A stretch of DNA of 64,000 nt, taken from positions 44,441-108,440 of the forward strand of contig NZ_JACOQH010000009.1 of NCBI RefSeq assembly GCF_014297335.1. The letters run 5' to 3'. Position numbers and translations under genes: made by a program. The notes beneath the pieces were generated by a model. It searched no databases and had not been told where the DNA came from. It saw only the letters and a list, made by a program, of their open reading frames with translations. Below, piece by piece: positions 53,445 to 63,675 of the stretch (the stretch's first letter is position 1; the number at the start of each line of letters is the position of its first letter). The stretch comes from Roseburia_D yibonii (lineage in GTDB: Bacteria; Bacillota; Clostridia; Lachnospirales; Lachnospiraceae).

Positions 53445-54797
53445 ATGAACGATACTTTTATGAAAGAAAAACCGGTATTGCCGCTGATTTTATCCATGAC
53501 CCTGCCTATGGTTTTATCCATGCTGGTTAATTCTCTATACAACATTATCGACAGCTTTTTCGTCGCGCAGATCAGCGAGGAAGCTATGACGGCATTATCA
53601 CTGGTTTACCCAGTTCAAAATTTTATCAATGCTGTTGGAATTGGATTTGGCGTTGGAATCAACGCAGTGATCGCCTTCTATCTAGGCGCTGGAGATAACA
53701 AAAAAGCAGATCAAGCTGCCACGCAGGGACTTGTGCTTGCCATGATTCACGGCGTTGTTATGACAGTCTGCTGTATTACAATGATGCCGGCTTTTTTAGG
53801 AATGTTCACTTCATCCAAGACAGTGATTGAACTTGGCGTCCGCTATTCTGTTATTGCGTTCGCTTTTACATTGATTATCATTGTTGGTGTTACATTCGAG
53901 AAACTATTCCAAGCTGTAGGAAACATGAAAACAACCATGATCAGCTTGATGTGTGGGTGTATAACAAACATTGTCTTAGACCCCGTTCTGATTTTTGGCT
54001 ATGGCCCATTCCCGGAAATGGGAATCGAAGGCGCCGCGCTGGCAACCGGCATCGGGCAGGCCTTGACGCTTGCGATTTATCTGGTCGTTTATTTTGTGCG
54101 GCCAATTCGCGTGCATATCCGCAGGCAGTACATTTTGCTCAGCAAAAAGATGGTAATAAAGCTGTACTCCATCGGCATTCCCGCAACCTTGAATCTTGCG
54201 CTCCCATCTCTTTTGATTTCGGCGCTCAATGCTATTTTGGCGGCATATTCCGAAGTGTATATTCTGGTTTTGGGAATCTATTACAAATTGCAGACATTCA
54301 TCTATCTTCCGGCTAATGGCATTGTTCAGGGGATGCGCCCATTGATCGGCTATAACTACGGTGCGGGGGAGAACAAAAGAGTCAGCCAGATTTATAAAAT
54401 CGTCTTGTGCATGAGCGGTATCATTATGGTACTTGGGACAGTGATATGTCTGCTAATCCCCGGCCAGCTTATTGGGCTGTTTACCCACACAGAAGCGACA
54501 ATCCAGACCGGGGAAACAGCCCTGCGTATCATCGGCGCCGGTTTTATCGTCTCGGCGGTTTCCGTTACATCTTCCGGCGCACTGGAGGGACTTGGAAAAG
54601 GCACTCCTTCATTACTGATTTCACTTTGCCGGTATGTTGTGGTTATCATCCCAACTGCGGTTTTACTCAGCAGGTTTTTCGGAGCGGTTGGCGTCTGGAA
54701 TGCGTTTTGGATCACGGAAGCGATCGCCGCGGTCATTTCCCTTATCATTTACCGCAAGGCGATTGCAAAACCTGTGACGACGGCCCGAAAGGAATGA
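53445..54797 (+). CDS. MATE family multidrug efflux protein, copy B
   Basis: A 450-residue MATE protein with twelve helices (PLILSMTLPMVLSMLVNSLY, FQAVGNMKTTMISLMCGCIT, GYNYGAGENKRVSQIYKI). AAGGAGG lies seven nt before ATG 53445; ATG 53442 is possible but too close. It starts 22 bp after copy A. Clearly related to copy A but diverged, so the pair is old rather than a recent duplication. The two could form one regulated unit. Confidence 0.88.
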   Translation: MNDTFMKEKPVLPLILSMTLPMVLSMLVNSLYNIIDSFFVAQISEEAMTALSLVYPVQNFINAVGIGFGVGINAVIAFYLGAGDNKKADQAATQGLVLAMIHGVVMTVCCITMMPAFLGMFTSSKTVIELGVRYSVIAFAFTLIIIVGVTFEKLFQAVGNMKTTMISLMCGCITNIVLDPVLIFGYGPFPEMGIEGAALATGIGQALTLAIYLVVYFVRPIRVHIRRQYILLSKKMVIKLYSIGIPATLNLALPSLLISALNAILAAYSEVYILVLGIYYKLQTFIYLPANGIVQGMRPLIGYNYGAGENKRVSQIYKIVLCMSGIIMVLGTVICLLIPGQLIGLFTHTEATIQTGETALRIIGAGFIVSAVSVTSSGALEGLGKGTPSLLISLCRYVVVIIPTAVLLSRFFGAVGVWNAFWITEAIAAVISLIIYRKAIAKPVTTARKE

Positions 54798-54856
54798 ATG
54801 CCGCCCTGCTCGACTGCGCCGGATAAATTTCTGCTTCTCTAAGGTGAACTGCATAT

Positions 54857-55140
54857 CTGCTGAACACCGAGGGCAAGTATATTGCCAATAAGCGTGTCAA
54901 GCATCCGTACAGTTGGGCGAAGACAACCGTATATCAAATTCTGAGCAATCCTGTTTATTTAGGAAAATTGGTCAGCCAACGCTATACTACAAGATCTTTC
55001 AAGGACAAGCGCATCGTAGAGCGTCCGCCGGAAGAATGGGTTATCGTAGAGAACACACATGAACCGCTGGTCGATCAAGCCACCTTTGATACAGTACAGG
55101 AGCGTATCAAAATCAAGCAGCCTGCTACTTGGACCAACAA
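54857..55140 (+). pseudogene. Large serine recombinase remnant
   Basis: The frame (TEGKYIANKRVKHPYSWAKT, TVYQILSNPVYLGKLVSQRY, WVIVENTHEPLVDQATFDTV) is the recombinase domain of TnpX-like serine integrases. The catalytic N-terminus and C-terminal part are missing; the IS30 remnant cuts it at about 55140. It suggests that the MATE genes came on a serine-integrase element. Confidence 0.8.
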
Positions 55141-55142
55141 GG

Positions 55143-55750
55143 TAAGAATACAGGATCCGCACAGACAGATCGAGTTCTGGGTGATTCGTTACAATCTGAT
55201 ACGGAGACTGTCCCTGAAAAATCAGAGGCGTGATGACCATATCTTTCTGATGCAGTTCATGTCTGGTCATGTTTATACCGGCTCTGGACTGTGAGAGACA
55301 TTCTTTGTATTTGCGATCAGCAAAAATAGCATCATAGCGGTATTTGTGGGCAATCGTGCAGTGATTGATTGCTTTTGGACACCCGTTACACACATAAGGT
55401 GCTTTATCAAGTCGGTTACATCGTTCTTTGATAAAGTCCGGACATGTCTGGTTGCAGGTTGGACAGGTGGTACATTTGGCACCACAGAGAATGATCTTGC
55501 CACAGGCATTGACTTTTTTGCAATGATATCTGTGGATGCAGAAGTTATGTGCATTGTTAAAACAGCCTTTGTGATACCAGTCGCTGAGCCTGAGCCTGTG
55601 CAGTCTGATTTCTTTTGAGATTGTTGTTGGATCTTTACAAAGATATCTTGCAATGTCCTTAAAAGAACAGCCAGTGTTTAGGGATTTTTCAATATATTTG
55701 CGATCTTCGAGAGTAAGATGCTTTTGATTACCGGGAATATATTTGCTCAT
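55143..55750 (-). pseudogene. IS30 family transposase, C-terminally truncated
   Basis: ATG 55750 opens MSKYIPGNQKHLTLEDRKYI, an IS30 HTH (YLCKDPTTISKEIRLHRLRL), then the Cys-rich finger (CPTCNQTCPDF, YVCNGCPKA) and GQSPYQIVTNHPELDLSVRI. After LYSYL the frame reads into the serine recombinase remnant, so the DDE domain is gone. A GGTGGAATT-type motif upstream (about 55821-55875) may be the IS end. Confidence 0.75.
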
Positions 55751-56058
55751 GCTAGTTCTCCTTCTACTGCTGTCAGAAGGCCAACCTGAGCATACCACTT
55801 ATGATGTGCAAGGTTAAATTCCACTTGTGCAGAAGAGAATTCCACCGTATAAATGGATGGTGGAATTAAACTTTGCAATTTTCAAAAATTCCATATATTT
55901 CCGATTACATTTAAAAAATTCAGCATGATATGTTATAATGGAAAGTGAAAATTACCGGGATACCGTTCTGCAGATACCGGTATTGGATGATTTTCGGAAT
56001 ACATAAGGGGAACACTTATAAAAACAACAGAAAAAATGATTTTAGGAGGCAAAGGATT

Positions 56059-58149
56059 ATGAAATCAGTACGGACAAAGCTTATAGCATCTATTTTGATC
56101 TGTTCTCTTTTTACATCGGTTCTGATCGGGGTGATTGCAATTTCAAATTCTGTGCGGACAGCCGGAAAAGATGCAATGACCATGATGCAGCTTACCGGGC
56201 AGAAGAAGACCGAAGAGATCAATTCCACGATTCAGAAGATTGAGCAGTCGGTGGATACGCTCAGTGAAGTCGCAATGAGTAATTTTGACTATGATTCGTT
56301 CCGGCAGAGCAAGGATTATGCGGATACATACACCGAGACGGTACAGCAGGCGGTGCTTGATTTTGCAAACCATACAAATGGGGCAGTGACGGTATATCTG
56401 CGGTATAACCCGAATTACTCCAATCCGACATCCGGTGTCTTTGCACAGCGCCAGTCAGTTGACAGTGAACTGCAGTGCCTGACACCGACGGATTTTTCCA
56501 TGTATGATGAAAGCGATGTGGAGCATGTCGGCTGGTATTATCTTCCGGTACAGGCAAAGGAAGCTATCTGGATGTCACCGTACATGAATGAAAATATCAA
56601 TATTTACATGATCTCATACGTTGTGCCATTGTTTGCAGAAGATGGAACATCGATCGGTATTGTTGGTATGGATATCGATTTTTCACAGATTACCGATCTG
56701 GTTGACGAGACAAAAGTATACCAGAGTGGATATGCATTTTTGACGGATGCATCGGCAGCAGTCATGTACCACAAAAATGCGGATGAGGGCACAAAGCTTT
56801 CCGATCTGGATTCCTCGCTTTCTAAGAGTGCAGATTTTATCGGAGATGACGGTAATCAGGGAAAGACGATGGATTATTCCTATAAAAATGTAAACAAGAA
56901 ATTTGCATTTTACAATTTGGATAATGGTATGAAGCTTGTCCTTACCGCCCCGGTATCTGAAATTTATGCAGAGGCATATGGGCTGGCAAAATTGATCATT
57001 ATCGCCATGATCGTTGCATTTGTCCTGTCTGCTGTGATTGGCGTGATCATCGGTACCGGTATGACCAGACCGATCCGCCAGTTGACCGCTGTGATCGAAC
57101 AGACAGCGGAACTGGATTTCCGCCCGACCAAAGAGGGAGGCAAATTGCGGAAACAGAAGGATGAGATCGGAAACATGGCAACAAAGATCCACATTATGAG
57201 AAAGAAGCTCCGGGAGATGATGGGAGACCTGCAGCAGACACAGCAGGTACTCGAGGGCAACGCAGAGGATTTGAATCATCTGATGGAGCAGAACAGTGCG
57301 TATGCAGAAGATAACTCCGCTGCAACGCAGGAACTGGCAGCCGGGATGGAAGAGACCAGTGCAAATGCGGCGCACATTGTGGAAAACGTTGGAATTATGA
57401 GAGAAAGTTCCGACAATATCCAGCGGCTTGCAGAGGATGGAGAGAAAAATTCCGGACAGATCCAGGAGCGTGCCGGAGAGATGGAGCGGATCAGTACGGA
57501 GTCCCGCCACAAGACAGACCAGATGTATGCGGTCATGAAACAGAAGACGGATGCCGCTGTGGAGCAGGCGAAATCCGTACAGAAGATCAATGCGCTGACA
57601 GACAACATCAAACAGATTTCTTCCCAGACAAACCTTCTGGCATTAAATGCCAATATTGAGGCAGCCAGGGCTGGCGAAGCGGGCAGGGGATTTGCGGTTG
57701 TTGCTTCCGAAATCGGAGATCTGGCAACGCAGACACTGGATACCGTTTCCACAATTGACGAGATTGTAGGAGAGGTCAACAGTTCGGTTTCCAATATGAC
57801 CGAATGCCTCACAACGATTATGGAATTTCTGGAACAGACCGTTCTTGGGGATTATGAGCATTTCGCACAGGTGGGGGAGCAGTATCATGCCGATGCGGAC
57901 ACATTCCAGCAGATCATGCAGCAGACAAAAGAAGCAGTGGATGCATTAGAGCAGCACATTGGAGAGATCTCTTCTACCGTATCAGAGATCAACTCCATGG
58001 TGGAACAGTCCACAGACGGAATCAGCGGTATTGCCGAGAAATCCGGCAGTACGCAGAACCTTGTAACCGAGGGTTACGACAAGCTGCAGGAGTGCACACA
58101 GTCCGTCAATGTGATCCGGGATTTTGTCGCGCAGTTTCATTTGGATTGA
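56059..58149 (+). CDS. Methyl-accepting chemotaxis protein with dCache-type sensor
   Basis: This 696-residue receptor has a first helix ([20 protein letters not shown]), an outer sensor domain of about 280 residues with a PDC/dCache look ([40 protein letters not shown]), a second helix ([20 protein letters not shown]), HAMP ([19 protein letters not shown]) and the signalling domain with hairpin tip [23 protein letters not shown] 56059 follows AGGAGG; the longer frame from 55945 is unlikely. No che genes are nearby. Confidence 0.9.
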   Translation: MKSVRTKLIASILICSLFTSVLIGVIAISNSVRTAGKDAMTMMQLTGQKKTEEINSTIQKIEQSVDTLSEVAMSNFDYDSFRQSKDYADTYTETVQQAVLDFANHTNGAVTVYLRYNPNYSNPTSGVFAQRQSVDSELQCLTPTDFSMYDESDVEHVGWYYLPVQAKEAIWMSPYMNENINIYMISYVVPLFAEDGTSIGIVGMDIDFSQITDLVDETKVYQSGYAFLTDASAAVMYHKNADEGTKLSDLDSSLSKSADFIGDDGNQGKTMDYSYKNVNKKFAFYNLDNGMKLVLTAPVSEIYAEAYGLAKLIIIAMIVAFVLSAVIGVIIGTGMTRPIRQLTAVIEQTAELDFRPTKEGGKLRKQKDEIGNMATKIHIMRKKLREMMGDLQQTQQVLEGNAEDLNHLMEQNSAYAEDNSAATQELAAGMEETSANAAHIVENVGIMRESSDNIQRLAEDGEKNSGQIQERAGEMERISTESRHKTDQMYAVMKQKTDAAVEQAKSVQKINALTDNIKQISSQTNLLALNANIEAARAGEAGRGFAVVASEIGDLATQTLDTVSTIDEIVGEVNSSVSNMTECLTTIMEFLEQTVLGDYEHFAQVGEQYHADADTFQQIMQQTKEAVDALEQHIGEISSTVSEINSMVEQSTDGISGIAEKSGSTQNLVTEGYDKLQECTQSVNVIRDFVAQFHLD

Positions 58150-58260
58150 TAATTGTCCGAAGATAAGTTAAGACGTGGTTAGCATAGACTAACATGAAAC
58201 TCTTTAACTCTTTTAAATATAGGAAAAGGAAATTTTACATCGGAAACGAGGAAAATTATA

Positions 58261-59106
58261 ATGAAGAAAACATTAAAACCGGAAACCACAAAACCGCAAT
58301 ATGTTGTGACAACAGACATTACTTATGCGCAGGTTGATTCCTGGTTCGGTCATTGCCGGAGAGATCTCAAACTGGATCTCATCTATCCGGAGGATGGGGA
58401 AGGAAAGACATATCCATGTATTGTATGGATTTGCGGTGGCGCATGGCAGCGCATGGACAAAGCAGCGCATCTGGCATATCTGGGCACACTGGCACAGGAA
58501 GGGTTTGTTGTTGCCAGCGTAGAGTACCGGACATCCAACGAGGGAACACATCCGATGCAGCTGTGTGATATCAAGGCAGCAATCCGATATCTTCGTGCAT
58601 ATGCAAAAAGATATCGGATTAACAGTGAAAAATTTGGTGTGATGGGAGAATCTGCAGGAGGATATCTGACATGTATGGCAGCACTGGATCAGGATAAAAA
58701 ACTGGATACAGGTGAGTATCTGGAGTATTCCAGTCAGGTTCAGGCGGCCTGTCCGTGGTATCCGCCGACCGATGCGTCCCATTTTCCATATGATGATGTG
58801 GAAAAGGCAGCCATGTCTTCAGAGTCGCTGCTGATGGGATTTAATGTTATGACACATCCGCAGGAAGCTTATGAGAATTCCCCGGTTTCCAAAGTGACAC
58901 CGGATGCGCCGCCATTCCTGCTGATTCATGGAACCAAAGACAGTACCGTGCCTTTTTCGCAGAGTGAGGAATTGTATGATGCGTTAGAAGCAGCCGGCTG
59001 TGATGTGACATTGCTTGCGCTTGATGGCGCAGAGCATGCGGACCTGATGTTTTTCCAGGATGAAGTATGGCAGCAGATCATTGCATTTTTTAAACGGACA
59101 TTATAA
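58261..59106 (+). CDS. Alpha/beta hydrolase (acetyl-esterase type)
   Basis: This 281-residue esterase has an oxyanion-hole region IVWICGGAWQ, nucleophile elbow GVMGESAGGYL (Ser about 138), acid DSTVPFSQSE and His in LDGAEHADLMF. It resembles carbohydrate acetyl-esterases of the BD-FAE type. No signal peptide. It may act with the arabinofuranosidase 2 kb downstream on plant sugars, but they are not in one operon. Confidence 0.8.
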   Translation: MKKTLKPETTKPQYVVTTDITYAQVDSWFGHCRRDLKLDLIYPEDGEGKTYPCIVWICGGAWQRMDKAAHLAYLGTLAQEGFVVASVEYRTSNEGTHPMQLCDIKAAIRYLRAYAKRYRINSEKFGVMGESAGGYLTCMAALDQDKKLDTGEYLEYSSQVQAACPWYPPTDASHFPYDDVEKAAMSSESLLMGFNVMTHPQEAYENSPVSKVTPDAPPFLLIHGTKDSTVPFSQSEELYDALEAAGCDVTLLALDGAEHADLMFFQDEVWQQIIAFFKRTL

Positions 59107-59266
59107 TAAGTGATCTGGTATCCAGATAAGGAAAGGTTCAAAGATTAATTGATATGAAAAAACAGCAGATAACATTCGTATAATAGGAAAATCCGATGGC
59201 CCGACATCCGTTTTTATTGCCGGAAAAGACAAAAAGAAAACGTTAAGACAGAAGATAGAAAAGAGC

Positions 59267-59710
59267 ATGTATGACTTCCGGCGAAAGCGTGTAATCAAAT
59301 TTCTGAGGGCAGATTCGCGCTCTGTGGATGAGGTGGCAGATTCGCGCTCTGTGGATGAGGTGGCAGATTATGTGGTCAGGGAACTGGGGTATACCGAAGT
59401 AAGTCCATCGGATGAATCATACCAGACAGAATATTCCAATATGCGCGCATCGTTTCTGTTGCAATATCGTCCGGAACTGCTTGAAGATCTCACGGAGCCC
59501 CAAAGACCACAACAGTGGGATGAAAAAAGCGTGATGGAGTTTATGAAGCAGATCGAACAGAGAACCGAGGCTGCGCGGGCAGTTCCAAAGGCAGAGTTTG
59601 ATATTGATTTTCATCTGTACCGGAAAACCGGCCGGGAGTTTCAGATGAGCATATCAATAGAAAAAATTGTTTTGTATGTCCCACAAGACAGCACTAATGG
59701 GACATCGTAA
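59267..59710 (+). CDS. Hypothetical protein with an internal 9-residue duplication
   Basis: A 147-residue charged protein (MYDFRRKRVIKFLRADSRSV). ADSRSVDEV occurs twice in tandem, encoded by an exact 27-bp repeat. There is no membrane helix and no family I recognise. ATG 59267 lacks a clear ribosome site. It may be an uncertain frame or a small regulator. Confidence 0.4.
   Translation: MYDFRRKRVIKFLRADSRSVDEVADSRSVDEVADYVVRELGYTEVSPSDESYQTEYSNMRASFLLQYRPELLEDLTEPQRPQQWDEKSVMEFMKQIEQRTEAARAVPKAEFDIDFHLYRKTGREFQMSISIEKIVLYVPQDSTNGTS
59309..59362 (+). repeat. Exact 27-bp tandem duplication
   Basis: The unit beginning GCAGATTCGCGCTCTGTGG occurs at 59309-59335 and 59336-59362 without a mismatch, and GCAGATT begins a third copy. 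It keeps the reading frame. Its exactness points to a recent slippage event. Confidence 0.85.
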
Positions 59711-59837
59711 ATGATTTTTTGTCTATATGTCCCGGTGCTGATGGAGAGGGGGACATAACAAGTGACTTTTTTTGTATATGTCCAGCATTAGAATGCAAGA
59801 CCCGGATACTTAATGTAAACAGTGGACACAATGTCGA

Positions 59838-60335
59838 ATGAATGAATCCATATCGTATTGTATCCGGCATGACATTTTAAAGGATGTTTTGCTCAAGAAT
59901 CGAAGCGAGGTGCGCCATATGCTGTTAACAGAATTTGATGAAAAGAAATTTGCAAAGTCCATGTGGAAAGAGGGGCATGAGGAAAATTTCAAAACGGGGA
60001 TATTCCATTCAAAAATGGCATTAGTTAGAGCAACCTGCCATTTTCCTGTTTCACCTCCACGTATTGCGCAACTGGAACGGGAAAACGAACAGCTTCGGGC
60101 GGAACTCGAAGTATATAAAAACCGCAATACCGGCGGGAGGAAAAAGCATGACGAAGCATGGATGACTTCTTACCGGGATTTTGCTGTAAAATACGAGGGT
60201 GGGATGACAATTATGGAAATTGTTGCACAGGGGGAAATCAGCCGCAGGACAGCGTACCGGTATAAGGCTTATTACGATGAGGTGCAGAAAAATAATAGAT
60301 ATAAAAAAAGAAACGAGCAACCCCTTCAGCGATAA
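59838..60335 (+). CDS. Chimeric ORF with Rpn/transposase-like tail and HTH-like part
   Basis: Residues 1-50 (HDILKDVLLKNRSEVRHMLL, TEFDEKKFAKSMWKEG) resemble the end of Rpn-family nuclease/transposase proteins. Residues 75-165 have a short coiled coil (RIAQLERENEQLRAELEVYK) and an HTH-like end (EISRRTAYRYKAYY). The two parts look like fused remnants rather than one native gene. No start signal is convincing. Confidence 0.35.
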   Translation: MNESISYCIRHDILKDVLLKNRSEVRHMLLTEFDEKKFAKSMWKEGHEENFKTGIFHSKMALVRATCHFPVSPPRIAQLERENEQLRAELEVYKNRNTGGRKKHDEAWMTSYRDFAVKYEGGMTIMEIVAQGEISRRTAYRYKAYYDEVQKNNRYKKRNEQPLQR

Positions 60336-60498
60336 CAGCTTACCGGACAAAAAACCTATTTCTTAATATAAAAAGAATAACCCCATTTCATTTTACAGTC
60401 AAGTAACTCAACTTTCCCAGCAGATACTTCCGAGTAAAGCCTGAATAAATCCGGCTTGGGATGCAATCCATTCGGTTACTTTACTTTTTAGTACAGAT

Positions 60499-60843
60499 GT
60501 GATATCTGCAGAAAGCGTTGATATATTGGTTATAGTTGAAGTTAAGCGACCAACAGCGGATGATAGACCACATGCAGATAATGAGGTAAATGAGTATATA
60601 AATAAGTCGCAATATGTTATTTTGACTGATTGCATTACATGGGAAATACATGAAATGAACAAGGAAACAAGAATTTATTATTTGAGCAAAGAGAGACAGA
60701 GGGTTTGTGAACGTAGTATTCCAAAAACGAAAAAAGATAGAATAATTAACTGGATAGATAATTCCATTCCGAATAATGATTGGGATGAATTACATAATGC
60801 TATAAAAGAAATAGTACAGGCTAAGTCATATTTGCTGAATTGA
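60499..60843 (+). CDS. Orphan HSDR_N/type I restriction-like fragment
   Basis: The 114-residue frame has DILVIVEVKRPTADDRPHAD and YVILTDCITWEIHEM, resembling the nuclease part of type I restriction R-subunits (E-V-K with following ILTDG..WE). The first catalytic Asp and the helicase are absent and no hsdM or hsdS is near. It is probably a remnant. GTG or ATG start unclear. Confidence 0.4.
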   Translation: MISAESVDILVIVEVKRPTADDRPHADNEVNEYINKSQYVILTDCITWEIHEMNKETRIYYLSKERQRVCERSIPKTKKDRIINWIDNSIPNNDWDELHNAIKEIVQAKSYLLN

Positions 60844-60874
60844 AAATTGAAGATAATGTAAAGGTGGGATTGCA

Positions 60875-61174
60875 TTGTTAGAGGCAATCCGGAAGGTTAG
60901 TCCGAAAACGGAATTTTTATTGATTGCGTCTACGCTTCCCAATGAACTGGCTGCTACGGAGCCACACCATTTCTGGGCACATCAGGATGAATACAGTGAA
61001 AGTCTGAAGGGCTTAGAAGGTATGGGAGTTGCTATAGCAGATATACAGGCAGTTCAAAAAGAAATCGGAAAGAGAAAACGATACATTGATATAACCGGAA
61101 ACTGGTTAAATCACCCCAATGATTATCTTGCCAGAATTCTGGCACAGGTAGTGATCAAAACTCTTGGAATGTAA
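60875..61174 (+). pseudogene. SGNH/GDSL esterase, C-terminal remnant
   Basis: The frame from TTG 60875 has TEFLLIASTLPNELAAT and ends RKRYIDITGNWLNHPNDYLA RILAQ-type sequence with the catalytic Asp-x-x-His-like NHPND site. The GDS nucleophile block and about 100 N-terminal residues are missing. It lies 14 bp before the arabinofuranosidase gene, so an esterase plus GH51 operon probably existed. Confidence 0.65.
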
Positions 61175-61188
61175 AAAAGGAGACTACA

Positions 61189-63675
61189 ATGAGCAAGTTA
61201 AAGATTAAAACAAAGGAAAGACGATTTGAGACAGCCAGGGATTTATACGGAATCTTTTTTGAAGACATTAACCGTGCCGGAGACGGAGGACTTTATCCGG
61301 AAATGCTTCGAAACAGAAGCTTCGAAGATTCCGTTTTACCGGAGGGTTATATACAGCAGGAGGATGGCATCCATGTAAAAACCGTATCCGGATGGATGGA
61401 TGAGTTTTGCAACGGAGAAGGCTTATGCCGCTGGGTAAAGGGCAACAATATTCCGGAGACAGAAATACCGGCATGGTATACACACAATGCAAAGATGGAA
61501 CTGGAACTGACGGATACCCTGAATGAACATCGGGACGCAGCTCTGCGTATGCAGTTTGAAAAGGACGGATCTCTGACTAATACCGGTTACTGCGGTATAT
61601 CCGTAAAGGCTGGAGAAAGTTACTCTTTGTATTTATTTGCAAAAGCAAAGGAAGAAATAGGACTGGACGTAGCGATCGAATACCAGGGAAAAGTACTGAC
61701 TGGAAACAGTCTGGTGGTTTCCGGTCAGGAGTATACAAGATATGACATGAAGCTGACAGCAGCTGAGGATTGTCACGAGGCACAGCTTACTATTTCCTGC
61801 AAAGAAGGCGGAGAGGTTCTGCTGGGATTTATTTCACTAATGCCTGACAATACCTACATGGGGCATGGACTCAGAACAGATCTTGTAGAAAAGCTTAAGG
61901 GAATGAGTCCAAAGTTTATGCGTTTTCCCGGAGGCTGTATTGTGGAAGGAACGACACCGTCCACAGCGATGAGATTTCGGGATACGGTAGGTCCGGCATG
62001 GGAAAGACCCAGTAAGCTGTTTGTATGGCATTACAGAAGTACATTAGGACTTGGCTTTCATGAATATCTGCAGCTTTGCGAGGATCTGGGGATGGAGCCC
62101 CTGTATGTATGTAACTGCGGAATGACCTGTCAGGGAAGAAAGAGTGTCCTTCTGGAAGGAGAGGCTCTTGATGAAATGGTACAGGATACACTGGATGCCA
62201 TTGAATATGCTATCGGCTCTAAGGAAAGCAAATGGGGAAGGCTTCGTGCTTCTATGGGGCATCCGGAACCATTTAAAATGACCTATCTGGAAATTGGTAA
62301 TGAAAACTGGGGTCCGGATTATGAAAAGCGATACAACATGATTTATAAGAAGGTAAAGGAACTGTATCCCCAGATTAAAACCATAGCCAATGAGCATGTA
62401 GAGAAAAATGGTTGTCCTGCCGAGTGCGTGGATGAACATTTTTACAATACAACAGAGTTCTTTGCAGAACGTGTAAATTATTATGATGACTACGATCGTA
62501 AGGGACCAAAAATCTTTGTAGGAGAGGTGGCTGTATACGAAGGCAACTATATGGGACAGTTGTATGCGGCTTTGGGAGAAGCGGCTTTCCTTATGGGTAT
62601 TGAGAAAAATCAGGATATCGTAACATTGGCCTCTTATGCTCCATTATTTGAAAATGTAAATTACAGAGCGTGGTATCCTAATCTGATTCGTTTCAATAAT
62701 CATCAGAGTCTTGGAATTCCTACTTATTATGTCTGGAAAATGTTCGGTCAAAATCGCGGAGAATATGTGGTGCGATCCGAAGATGAGGGAGGACGTGTTT
62801 ATCGTCCGAGAACCGGAATGGCATCTTTAAAATCCAATAAGGAACTTCGCTTCAGAAATCCCATTTGGAATGGAGAAGAAGCAAAGATTACTCATGAATT
62901 AATGGGACATGTGCAGGATACAGAGGATGGCCGCCTGCTTCAGCTTCCGGATGAGGAGCAGAAAAAGGAATTTCACAGTATTCTGGAATGGGCTGATGAG
63001 ACCAAGAGCTTTGTGGTATTTGGAGAAGAAGACCAGACTTATGGAAGATTTGAGACCGATATTTTTGTTGAGGAAAATGCTTACTTTGAGTTGGGTATAT
63101 TCAGTGCCAGGATGGTTCGTTCCTATTATGAGGAGCAGCTCATGATTACGGCCGGAGTGGAAAAAGAATGGGATGCAGCTCTGGTGCGTCCGTTCCTTTG
63201 GAAGGTTAATGGAGGACAATGTTCATTGGAAGAGTTTGGCTATATGCATGACAACAAGCTGACTGAGGACTTTGCTATTTCAGTAAAACCGGGAGAATAT
63301 CACCGCTTTGGATATGAAACGGACGGAAAACAGATTCGCCTGTATGTTGATGGTGAGCTTCAGAAGGAAATTTCGATTCCCTACGGACCTGCTTTTGTTT
63401 CGGTAGTAACTGACACCAAGGACGAAATCATTATTAAGGCGGTTAATTTTGCAGGAGATGTGGATCCGGTTTCCATTACACTGGACTGTCAGGTACAGGG
63501 CGACTATACCGTAACACTTCTTAGCGGTGAAAAGGGGGATGAAAACAGCTTTGAAGAGCCGGAGAAGGTGAAGAATATTACCGTGAATATGCATGGCGCT
63601 TCCTCAGAGTTCGTATACGAGGCACCGCCATATTCTGTCAGTGCTTTGCGATTGAAGAAGTGCGAAGCGTTTTAG
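61189..63675 (+). CDS. GH51 alpha-L-arabinofuranosidase
   Basis: This 828-residue enzyme releases arabinose from arabinan or arabinoxylan. The catalytic TIM barrel (about 240-540) has the acid/base Glu in LEIGNENWG (about 368-372) and the nucleophile Glu in IFVGEVAVYEG (about 443). A carbohydrate-binding-like beta domain lies before it (about 80-230) and a LamG/CBM-like domain (about 590-740) sits in the C-terminal half. No signal peptide, so it is cytoplasmic and acts on imported oligomers. AAAAGGAG precedes ATG 61189. A terminator follows. Confidence 0.9.
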   Translation: MSKLKIKTKERRFETARDLYGIFFEDINRAGDGGLYPEMLRNRSFEDSVLPEGYIQQEDGIHVKTVSGWMDEFCNGEGLCRWVKGNNIPETEIPAWYTHNAKMELELTDTLNEHRDAALRMQFEKDGSLTNTGYCGISVKAGESYSLYLFAKAKEEIGLDVAIEYQGKVLTGNSLVVSGQEYTRYDMKLTAAEDCHEAQLTISCKEGGEVLLGFISLMPDNTYMGHGLRTDLVEKLKGMSPKFMRFPGGCIVEGTTPSTAMRFRDTVGPAWERPSKLFVWHYRSTLGLGFHEYLQLCEDLGMEPLYVCNCGMTCQGRKSVLLEGEALDEMVQDTLDAIEYAIGSKESKWGRLRASMGHPEPFKMTYLEIGNENWGPDYEKRYNMIYKKVKELYPQIKTIANEHVEKNGCPAECVDEHFYNTTEFFAERVNYYDDYDRKGPKIFVGEVAVYEGNYMGQLYAALGEAAFLMGIEKNQDIVTLASYAPLFENVNYRAWYPNLIRFNNHQSLGIPTYYVWKMFGQNRGEYVVRSEDEGGRVYRPRTGMASLKSNKELRFRNPIWNGEEAKITHELMGHVQDTEDGRLLQLPDEEQKKEFHSILEWADETKSFVVFGEEDQTYGRFETDIFVEENAYFELGIFSARMVRSYYEEQLMITAGVEKEWDAALVRPFLWKVNGGQCSLEEFGYMHDNKLTEDFAISVKPGEYHRFGYETDGKQIRLYVDGELQKEISIPYGPAFVSVVTDTKDEIIIKAVNFAGDVDPVSITLDCQVQGDYTVTLLSGEKGDENSFEEPEKVKNITVNMHGASSEFVYEAPPYSVSALRLKKCEAF

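Noticed and set aside
60499..60843. A new restriction or defence system
   Set aside because: Only a short nuclease-like fragment is present; no methylase, specificity or helicase gene lies nearby.
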